64,000 nucleotides of DNA, from the NCBI RefSeq assembly GCF_016756495.1, contig NZ_AP023243.1:5150501-5214500 (forward strand), in the 5' to 3' direction. Position 1 is the stretch's first letter. The number at the start of each line of letters is the position of its first letter. The notes under the pieces are model-generated. The model did not search any database, had not been told where the DNA came from, and saw only the letters and a list, made by a program, of their open reading frames with translations. The translations under genes and the position numbers were made by a program. Source of the DNA: Mesorhizobium sp. 113-3-3 (GTDB taxonomy: Bacteria > Pseudomonadota > Alphaproteobacteria > Rhizobiales > Rhizobiaceae). Of the stretch, positions 57,560 to 64,000 are shown piece after piece.

Positions 57560-59872
57560 ATGGACAACTGCGAAATTGTATTCGATCTGAGATGCCTGCA
57601 AGATCCTTCTTACAGGGATCGCGGTGTCGGCAAGCTGTCGGCCAATCTGGTCAGAGCCGTTGGCCTCCTTCGGGGAAGAATCGGAGTATCGACTCTCGGG
57701 CTGGTTGATCCCGCCCTGCCACCGCTCGAGGATCGTTTCCGTCATCTCGTCGATCGGGTTCGTAGCAACGCCTATCTGGACGTCAAGGGAAGTTCGACAG
57801 TGTTTTTCGAACTGTCCCCTATGACCCACGATCCGTTCTTCCTGGGTCGCATCGTGAACGACCCGGATATTCTCAAGCTCGCGATTGTCTACGACTTCAT
57901 CCCGCTCATGAAGCCGGAACGATACCTGCCGACGGCTTCCAACCGCCTCGACTATCACACCCAACTCATTTGGCTTTCTCGCTACGACCATTTCTTTCCC
58001 ATCTCGCAGCATACATCCGATGAGCTTCGGCGCCTTCTTGGCGTGAACCCGTTGCGCATTACGAAGACCGGGGCGCCGATAGATAGCGCTTTCGAGCGCG
58101 CCGGCACTTCCAGGCGGCAGGAGGCATTTTTCGGGCGCTATGTCCTTGCCTGCGGCGGGGCCGAGCCTCGAAAGAACGTCGAGTGCCCTATTCTCGCCCA
58201 TGCCGGAAGCAGCGTGATGCAAGAGGCCGGCATTCGGCTCGTGGTCACTGGGAACTACCCGCCGGTTTGGCAGGCAATCTTGCGCGATCTGCACACCGGA
58301 AATGGCGGCAGGCCCGAGCTTCTTGTTTTCCCGGGTTTTGTCGACGAGGATGAACTCGTATCGATCTACCGGGGCGCGCTTTGCACGGTCGTTGCAACGC
58401 ATATGGAGGGGTTCTCGATTCCGGTCGTTGAGGCGATGGCGGCGGGCTCGCCGGTAATCGCGTCTTCCATCCCCGCTCACAAGGAACTGATCGGGCGCGA
58501 CGATTTGATGTTTTCTCCAGACAGCGCGCAGGAACTCAGAAAGAAGCTCGAGGCGCTTATCGTCGATCAAACGGAACGCACCGAAGTCATCCAGGATCAG
58601 TCGACACGGTGGCAACGATTTCGGGCTGACAAAATCGCGGCTCAATTCTGGTCGACGGTGGGTGACTTGGTTACGCTTCGTCAGCCCAAGCGCGCAGGCA
58701 TCCTCAGAGGCGCGCGACCACAAATCGCATTCCTCAGCCCGATACCGCCCGACCGGTCCGGAGTCGCTGATTATTCGGCCGCAACGATCCGCGAACTCGG
58801 CAAATTGGCTGATGTCCATGTCTTCTCAAAACACGCGCCTGTGACCACACCTGAGGGAGCAGCATCGGCGCAGCGGATCACCACCCTTCCCTGCTTGTCT
58901 TCGGGCTTTGATCGAGTGGTCGGGGTGATGGGAAACTCGAATTTTCATCTGGAGGTGTTTCAGATGCTTGAACGGTATGGCGGAGCTTGTATCGAGCACG
59001 ACAATCGCCTGCTCGGCTTCTACGCAAGCCTCCTGGGTTCGTCGCGCACCCGGGCGGTTGCGGAGGGTGAGCTTGGGCGACCTGTGAGCGACGAGGAGAT
59101 CGGTTCCTGGCTGCAAGACGAATCGAGGCTGCGAGCAACATTTCTCGGCGAAATCGCCGAATGGGCTTCGCCCATGTTCGTCCATTCGCGCGTGACGGCT
59201 AAAATCGTTCAGGACCGCTTTTCCAAAATGGCGATCTATCTGCCCTTTTCAATCTATCGGCAGTGGGAGACCGATCCGACCAATCAAAGACTAAAATCGG
59301 CGGCCAGGCTGAGGGCCGGCATCGCCAAAAAAGAATTTGCAATCGTATCGCTTGGCTATGTCCATTCCAACAAGGCGGCCGAGGAATGCATTTGGGCTGT
59401 TGACCTCCTGCGAAGCTGGAGCATTCCCGCGAAACTGTATTTTATTGGCGGATTTGCGTCGGATGAAAGCCCGTTCAGGAATTTGGTCTCCAGCCTTGGG
59501 CTGACAGATCATGTGGTGTTCTCGTCGAGCTTCGTCGATGAGGCGCAATACCGAGATTATCTGCTCGCAGCCGACGCCGCGGTTCAGTTGAGAACCCACT
59601 TCTTCGGAGGCTTGTCCGGCGCGCTGCTCGACTGTATCGCCGTTGGGCTGCCCACCGTTGCAAACGAGGATTTGGCGCTGGCAATGGAGGGGCCGACATA
59701 TCTCGCTACCGTGCCCGATCATCCGAGCCCGGTTCTCATCGCGGAAGCGCTGGCCAAGATCAGCCAGCAAGACGCCAATCGATCTCAATTTGACGAGGCG
59801 CGGCGAGAATACTGCGAAGTTCATAGTTTCAAAAGCTACGCGCGGCAGCTGTGCGGGGGACTTGGATTCTGA
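57560..59872 (+). CDS. Double glycosyltransferase (two GT-B units)
   Basis: This 770-residue protein is taken from the ATG at 57560 (MDNCEIVFDLRCLQDPSYRD) because its family starts at this point; an ATG at 57473 adds 29 residues of no family resemblance. The first unit (to about 380) includes VLACGGAEPRKNVECPILAH and the retaining motif THMEGFSIPVVEAMAAGSPV followed by ASSIPAHKELIG. The second unit (from ~395) has FLSPIPPDRSGVADYSAATI, VSLGYVHSNKAAEECIWAVD, LYFIGGFASDESPFRNLVSS and HFFGGLSGALLDCIAVGLPT, a transferase pattern with a weaker donor motif. The 225-bp gap upstream contains an AT-rich tract. Two successive sugar additions are plausible. Confidence 0.87.
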   Translation: MDNCEIVFDLRCLQDPSYRDRGVGKLSANLVRAVGLLRGRIGVSTLGLVDPALPPLEDRFRHLVDRVRSNAYLDVKGSSTVFFELSPMTHDPFFLGRIVNDPDILKLAIVYDFIPLMKPERYLPTASNRLDYHTQLIWLSRYDHFFPISQHTSDELRRLLGVNPLRITKTGAPIDSAFERAGTSRRQEAFFGRYVLACGGAEPRKNVECPILAHAGSSVMQEAGIRLVVTGNYPPVWQAILRDLHTGNGGRPELLVFPGFVDEDELVSIYRGALCTVVATHMEGFSIPVVEAMAAGSPVIASSIPAHKELIGRDDLMFSPDSAQELRKKLEALIVDQTERTEVIQDQSTRWQRFRADKIAAQFWSTVGDLVTLRQPKRAGILRGARPQIAFLSPIPPDRSGVADYSAATIRELGKLADVHVFSKHAPVTTPEGAASAQRITTLPCLSSGFDRVVGVMGNSNFHLEVFQMLERYGGACIEHDNRLLGFYASLLGSSRTRAVAEGELGRPVSDEEIGSWLQDESRLRATFLGEIAEWASPMFVHSRVTAKIVQDRFSKMAIYLPFSIYRQWETDPTNQRLKSAARLRAGIAKKEFAIVSLGYVHSNKAAEECIWAVDLLRSWSIPAKLYFIGGFASDESPFRNLVSSLGLTDHVVFSSSFVDEAQYRDYLLAADAAVQLRTHFFGGLSGALLDCIAVGLPTVANEDLALAMEGPTYLATVPDHPSPVLIAEALAKISQQDANRSQFDEARREYCEVHSFKSYARQLCGGLGF

Positions 59873-59910
59873 GACCGTCGCCAATCGCCAAAGACCGGAA
59901 GAGAAGAGCA

Positions 59911-61047
59911 TTGCCGCGAGCCCCAATCTTTGTCGATCTGACCGAGTTGACGAGCCATCCGTTGCGCACGGGGATCCAGCGGGTGGAGCGCGCGATCTTG
60001 CGCCGTTGGAACGGCCCACGGCCACTCGTCCCGTGTCGGTTCGACCCGGAGAAATTGGTTTTCTGCGCGCTCCCGGACGAAGTGGCGGAAACACTCACCG
60101 GCGACGGCAAGCACTCTGTCGATGAAGAAAGAGAACGACTTCTGCCTTACCTCCTGAAGGGCACCCCGATTTCATCGACCGATCTCAAAGCCGGCCTGCA
60201 CAATCCCGAGGTGTTTTTCGATCTGCAACGAGCCGAAGCGTATCGGGCCCTGTGCCATGAGGGCGCCGCCTCGGTCAGTTGGCTGGTGTACGATTTCCTG
60301 CCGTTTCTTCATCCGCAGGATTGGGAGCCGCGCACGACAGGGCGACTGATGCACTATGTGCGTGCGCTTCGCGACGTGCCGCGCGCTGCCTTTATCAGTG
60401 AACAGACCCGTCGCGAGTACGTACATCGCGTCATACGAAAGGTTGGCCACGCAGGTCCGGCGATTCCACTTGGGGGCGACGGTGTTGCGGTGCCCAGGCA
60501 GGCATTTGATGCCCAAAAGCGAATGTTCACATATGTCGGGACAATCGAGCCAAGAAAAAACGTCGCCGATATTCTTGAGGCGTTTGAGCTGCTTTGGCAG
60601 CAAGATATCGACGTCGAATTGACCGTCATTGGTCGGATAGAAAGCCGCTCGACACGCGAGCCAGCGATCCTGGAGCGTCTCAAGGCCGAACCACGGTTCA
60701 GATATCTGGGTCACGCAAGCGATGATGCGATCAGGCAAAGTCTGCAAAAGACCAGGGCAACCCTGTTCGTCAGTTCACTGGAGGGTTTTGGCATTCCGCC
60801 CTATGAAAGCCTGGCAAGTGGCATCCCAGTCATTGCATCGGCGAACCTGCCAAGTCTCGATGTTCTGCCGCCAGGCGGCCGTGTCATCCTCGACGAGATA
60901 AGCTCCACGGCGATAGCCGATGCAGTGCGTAAACTGCTTGATGATCCGTTCGCGGAAAGGCTTTGGGATGAGGTGACGAGACTGCGGATACCGACTTGGG
61001 ACGAGTTTGTGCAGACGCTCGCATCGTGGCTGCACGACGCAGGTTAG
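59911..61047 (+). CDS. GT4-family glycosyltransferase
   Basis: The start is probably the TTG at 59911 behind GGAAGAGAAGAGCA; a GTG at 59851 overlaps the preceding gene and has no RBS. The 378-residue protein shows PRAPIFVDLTELTSHPLRTG, IQRVERAI (typical of a family of rhizobial transferases), WLVYDFLPFLHP, FTYVGTIEPRKNVADILEAF and the retaining motif SSLEGFGIPPYESLASGIPV followed by IASANLPSLDVL. It is the last of four rightward transferase genes. Its stop overlaps the stop of the converging FkbM gene, so there is no room for a terminator between them. Confidence 0.88.
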   Translation: MPRAPIFVDLTELTSHPLRTGIQRVERAILRRWNGPRPLVPCRFDPEKLVFCALPDEVAETLTGDGKHSVDEERERLLPYLLKGTPISSTDLKAGLHNPEVFFDLQRAEAYRALCHEGAASVSWLVYDFLPFLHPQDWEPRTTGRLMHYVRALRDVPRAAFISEQTRREYVHRVIRKVGHAGPAIPLGGDGVAVPRQAFDAQKRMFTYVGTIEPRKNVADILEAFELLWQQDIDVELTVIGRIESRSTREPAILERLKAEPRFRYLGHASDDAIRQSLQKTRATLFVSSLEGFGIPPYESLASGIPVIASANLPSLDVLPPGGRVILDEISSTAIADAVRKLLDDPFAERLWDEVTRLRIPTWDEFVQTLASWLHDAG

Positions 61048-62756
61048 CGCTCCCTCGGCGGGTTCGACGCGATGGTCAGCGCCAGCGCTTCCAAGCTCCT
61101 CACGAGCTGCGCCTGCTCCTGACGCAATGCCTGGATGTCATCCGAGCGCGCATGATTTTCCAAGCTCATCGCAAGCTGCGCCTGCTCCTGACGCAATGCC
61201 TGGATGTCATCCGAGCGCGCATGATTTTCCAAGCTCATCGCAAGCTGAGCCTGCTCGTGACGCAGCACCTCAATCTCATTCGAGCGCGCGTGATGAAGGC
61301 CCTCATATGAGCGATCGAGCTTCTCGTGGACGGGTTGCAACAGAAATGTTCGGATCCGCCACATGACCGGACGCGCGAAAGGCCTGAAAAGAAGCTTGTA
61401 GACACCGAGAGCGCTCTTCTTCACGGTTGACCGTAGGCGACCTGGAGCAGGGCTGGAGGGTGGCTCAAAGCTAGCCGGCGAAACCATGGAACTCTCCATA
61501 GGAGTGATGTTAGTCGTGTTGCCACGCCCATTCTCATCGTAAAGCTCAAGGACGAGGCGATCGTAACGTGCGGCAAGAGAGGCTGCGGAAGCAAGTGAAC
61601 GACGTTCCTGCTCCAGTTGTTCGGACAGGGCATCAACATGGGCAGTTAGACGCCTGCCCTCCTCCTCCGCCCGCTCGCGTTCTTGCTCCAGTTGCTTGTA
61701 CTGGGCTGCCGCCTGGTCTGTCAGGCGCTGGCTTTCAGCCTCGGCTTGCCGCTGTTGTTGTTCCAGTTGCGCAGACAGGGCATCCGCCTGGGCTGTCAGG
61801 CGCTTGCGTTCGGCCTCCGCCTGCTTTTGTTCCCGCGCAAGGCGTTTGGACAGAGCCGCCGCGTGGCCTGTCAGACGCTGGCTTTCAGCCTCCGCCCGAC
61901 CGATCGCCGCCGTGAGCTCAGCCAATCGGCTTTCAATTTCCGCGTTCTTTTGGCGTTGAGCTTCGGATGCTGCGGAAAATCGATCTCGTTGCGCAATGAT
62001 CTCACTGCGTTCAGTCTTCAGCTGCTCCACGGTTACGCTTGAATGCCATTGTCCGAATGTCACATGGCCATCGAGAACGTTTACTGGCACCTGGAAGTGG
62101 CGAAGCAGCTCTTTGCTCTCTGCCCTCACATAAAAGACGTTGATACCATCGAAGTACGCACGCAAGAACCCGCTCGCGAGCAAGGTAGGCTCCCAATTCT
62201 GATTGACGAGCTCGTTCGACCACGGCGCCGTTGCTTCTATCACCAGCACCAGCGGGCGAATGGAGCTCCAGTCTGTCGCTCGAATGATTGCAGCTTCCGA
62301 CCCTTCCGCATCGATCTTGAGAAAGTTGATTTCTCGTCCGGAGGCATGCCGGGCGACGAGACTGTCCAGCGTCACAGCCCGAACTCGAACTATCTGCCCT
62401 TCGCCGTCGGCCATACCAGGCCCGTCGGCCACCTTTGACATGCCAGGATCGGATTGATTCTCGACGAAATCAACCTGCCCCTCCTGGTCTGTGACCACGG
62501 CCCTGACATTTGTGTCGCGCGGTCGTTCCCGCACCAACTCGTCGAAAACCGCTCCCGGTTCAACGTTTATGCCGGACCACCCTCGATCGTAGAAGGTTTT
62601 GGTGACGGATCCGATGGTTGGATGATAGGCACCGATGTCGATATAGAAACCGGTCGCGGCATCCTTGAAAACGCGCTCGAGCAAAACGTCTTCACAATTT
62701 TGGGCGTAGCTGATCATAGCGGTCGCTGCCGGTGGGGGCGTTGCGTAAGCGCCCAT
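61044..62756 (-). CDS. FkbM methyltransferase with long coiled coil and C-terminal tandem repeats
   Basis: This 570-residue protein is taken from the ATG at 62756 preceded by GGAAAA; ATGs at 62771 and 62717 are alternatives. Residues ~15-255 are FkbM-type (MISYAQNCEDVLLERVFKDA, GFYIDIGAYHPTIGSVTKTF, FLKIDAEGSEAAIIRATDWS). Residues ~260-400 form a long coiled coil of repeated L-[TS]-x-[HQ]-A-x-AL-[SY]-x-[QR]-LE-QE units (AEAESQRLTGHAAALSKRLA and others). A basic segment with RPFARPVMWRIRTFLLQPV follows. The C-terminus carries 23-residue repeats (HARSDDIQALRQEQAQLAMS) encoded by 69-bp DNA repeats. It is a third paralogue of the genes at 45884 and 50593, without a glycosyltransferase part. Confidence 0.88.
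   Translation of the reverse strand: MGAYATPPPAATAMISYAQNCEDVLLERVFKDAATGFYIDIGAYHPTIGSVTKTFYDRGWSGINVEPGAVFDELVRERPRDTNVRAVVTDQEGQVDFVENQSDPGMSKVADGPGMADGEGQIVRVRAVTLDSLVARHASGREINFLKIDAEGSEAAIIRATDWSSIRPLVLVIEATAPWSNELVNQNWEPTLLASGFLRAYFDGINVFYVRAESKELLRHFQVPVNVLDGHVTFGQWHSSVTVEQLKTERSEIIAQRDRFSAASEAQRQKNAEIESRLAELTAAIGRAEAESQRLTGHAAALSKRLAREQKQAEAERKRLTAQADALSAQLEQQQRQAEAESQRLTDQAAAQYKQLEQERERAEEEGRRLTAHVDALSEQLEQERRSLASAASLAARYDRLVLELYDENGRGNTTNITPMESSMVSPASFEPPSSPAPGRLRSTVKKSALGVYKLLFRPFARPVMWRIRTFLLQPVHEKLDRSYEGLHHARSNEIEVLRHEQAQLAMSLENHARSDDIQALRQEQAQLAMSLENHARSDDIQALRQEQAQLVRSLEALALTIASNPPRER
61109..61246 (-). repeat. Two perfect 69-bp tandem repeats in the FkbM gene
   Basis: Units 61109-61177 and 61178-61246 are identical over 69 bp, each coding for 23 residues. 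Degenerate further copies flank them on both sides (HARSNEIEVLRHEQAQLAMS and the last QEQAQLVRSLEALA). The unit length is a multiple of three, so copy number can change without breaking the frame. Confidence 0.95.
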
Positions 62757-63067
62757 GGTTTTTCCGTACATTTCATTCGAATCGAAAAAAGCCCCATTGA
62801 TCCCGCAGCCTCCCTTTCTAGCTCAGCTGAAGCCATTTGACATTAATGGGAAACTGAGATGTACGGCAGTGACCCCGTATACCTCCAGTACAGTTCCTGG
62901 CCGGATCAATCTGGCCAGATTTCTCACCTCAATTCATGCGCGGTTTCGCGATCTGAAACGCGCCATAGCCGGGCAGCAATTTCCTGTCATATCGTCGACA
63001 AGTTATAGAGTTGGCGCATGTGCCGTGAACCGCCCTGGACAGTTCCTCCTAAGGAGCCTGCCTAACC
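62757..63067. other. Divergent control region before the last transferase gene
   Basis: These 311 bp separate the leftward FkbM gene from a rightward transferase. TTGACA at 62837-62842 with TGTACG 17 bp further (62860-62865) is a weak promoter candidate. Two stems occur: CTGGCC/GGCCAG (62897-62918) and a longer imperfect one around 62939-62963. No small gene was recognised. Confidence 0.4.
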
Positions 63068-64000
63068 ATGACCTTCGAACAGCCGCTGACGGTCCTGATC
63101 GCCAACATTTATCTGACGGGCCGTTCGGGAACCGAGATCGTCACCCGGGAGGTCGCCTTCGCCCTCATGCGCGCCGGGCACAGACCGATCGTCTATGCGC
63201 CCGGCCTGGGACCGATCGCGGAAGAGATCCGGGCCCGTGGCATACCTGTCACCGACGACATCTCGACCATCGCCGCGGACATTGACATCATCCACGGCAA
63301 CCACACCCAGGTTACCGCGATCGCCGCCGCGCGCTTCCCGAATGCCGCGGCACTCTATTTCGCACATGATTTCGTCGCCTGGCACAGCGCTCCACCGCTG
63401 CTCGCCAGCATCCGCAAATATGTTGCCGTCGACGACACGGTTGCCGAGCGGCTGCAGTTCGAGGCCGGCATTCCGGCCGACCGCATCGTTACACTGCTCA
63501 ACGCTGTCGACACCGATCGTTTCCTGCCCGGGCCGCCGTTGCCGGAGCATCCGCGCCGAGCGCTGGCCTTCGCCAAGAACACGCAGCATTTGCACGCAGT
63601 GCGCGCCGCCTGCGCGGAGCGCGGCATCGAACTGGATGTGATCGGAGCGTCCATCGGCGGCATTGTGAGCGAACCCGAAACCCTGCTGCCGCAATACGAC
63701 CTCGTCTTCGCGTCGGCGCTAAGCGCCCTTGAAGCCATGGCATGCGGACGCGCGGTCATCGTTTGTGACGGCCGCGGCCTTGCCGGAATGGCTCGTTCCG
63801 ACACCTGGGATGGATGGCGGCGGCGCAACTTCGGGCTGCGGGTGCTGCAGGAGCGCCTGTCGCACGAGGCAATTGCAGCCGAGATCGACCGCTACGATGC
63901 CTTCGACGCGGCGGAAATCTCAAGGAGAACCCGCCAAGAGGCCAGCATGTCAAAATGGCTGGACGCTTGCCTCTCACTCTATGGCGACGCAATCAGCCAA
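63068..64000 (+). CDS. Glycosyltransferase (GT4-like), 3' end outside window
   Basis: The ATG at 63068 follows AAGGAGCCTGCC. The frame is open to the window end (311 residues seen). The start MTFEQPLTVLIANIYLTGRS, then GTEIVTREVAFALMRAGHRP and IVYAPGLGPIAEEIRARGIP, is the acceptor domain of a GT4-like enzyme; HGNHTQVTAIAAARFPNAAA and FAHDFVAWHS continue the pattern. The donor side shows NAVDTDRFLPGPPLPEHPRR and a short ALSALEAMACGRAVIVCDGR, where a normal retaining Glu motif is weak. The middle of the donor domain seems shortened compared with typical GT4 proteins. Specificity is unknown. Confidence 0.85.
   Translation, partial: MTFEQPLTVLIANIYLTGRSGTEIVTREVAFALMRAGHRPIVYAPGLGPIAEEIRARGIPVTDDISTIAADIDIIHGNHTQVTAIAAARFPNAAALYFAHDFVAWHSAPPLLASIRKYVAVDDTVAERLQFEAGIPADRIVTLLNAVDTDRFLPGPPLPEHPRRALAFAKNTQHLHAVRAACAERGIELDVIGASIGGIVSEPETLLPQYDLVFASALSALEAMACGRAVIVCDGRGLAGMARSDTWDGWRRRNFGLRVLQERLSHEAIAAEIDRYDAFDAAEISRRTRQEASMSKWLDACLSLYGDAISQ

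Noticed and set aside
61040..61300. Tandem repeats as a CRISPR array
   Set aside because: Units are contiguous 69-bp copies without unique spacers and lie in frame in a coding region.
38000..64000. Insertion sequences or prophage genes in the polysaccharide cluster
   Set aside because: No transposase, integrase or terminal inverted repeats with target duplications were recognised, despite signs of module shuffling.

Overview
The window looks like a chromosomal segment of a Mesorhizobium-like alphaproteobacterium (order Hyphomicrobiales/Rhizobiales). It is GC-rich, with a leftward glgP-glgB-glgC-glgA-pgm-glgX glycogen operon, a frc-type fructose uptake locus, rhizobial intergenic mosaic-type repeats, and EcfG-type stress promoters. 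The genus is inferred from gene order and repeats, not from a marker gene.

Layout. 1-1880: 5' part of a mannose-1-phosphate guanylyltransferase fused to an AGE-type isomerase. 2071-2147: tRNA-Pro(CGG). 2.3-5.5 kb: a cluster of small genes (24- and 30-residue membrane peptides, a His-rich secreted protein, a stress-type protein, a lipoprotein) with five matches to the alphaproteobacterial general-stress promoter GGAAC-N16-xGTT. 5.6-11.0 kb: an oligopeptide/dipeptide ABC importer in the order binding protein, two permeases, double ATPase. 11.3-13.5 kb: a TadE/TadG-like pair. 13.5-26.6 kb: the glycogen operon, closed by a GH13 alpha-glucosidase. 26.8-32.6 kb: frcBCA facing a ROK regulator, an RbsD/FucU-like mutarotase and a PfkB kinase, with a 12-bp dyad between the two units. 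32.9-34.0 kb: a DegT-type aminotransferase. 34.0-37.7 kb: cysD-cysNC-cysQ, for activated sulfate.

38.2-64.0 kb is a large surface-polysaccharide cluster. It holds an O-antigen ligase/polymerase-like protein, a sugar-nucleotide epimerase, an initiating sugar-phosphate transferase, a WbpM/CapD-type 4,6-dehydratase, the ABC exporter Wzm/Wzt (Wzt lacks the usual C-terminal sugar-binding domain), at least seven glycosyltransferases (several very long and multidomain), and three related FkbM methyltransferase/coiled-coil proteins. One FkbM gene is broken by a single-base frameshift, one is fused to a glycosyltransferase, and one carries perfect 69-bp tandem repeats near its C-terminus.

The most interesting signals are the FkbM/coiled-coil family beside Wzm/Wzt (a possible chain-terminating or length-measuring device, by analogy with WbdD), the compact EcfG-type stress island with tiny membrane peptides, and the recruitment of a dispersed repeat into the C-terminus of GlgX.
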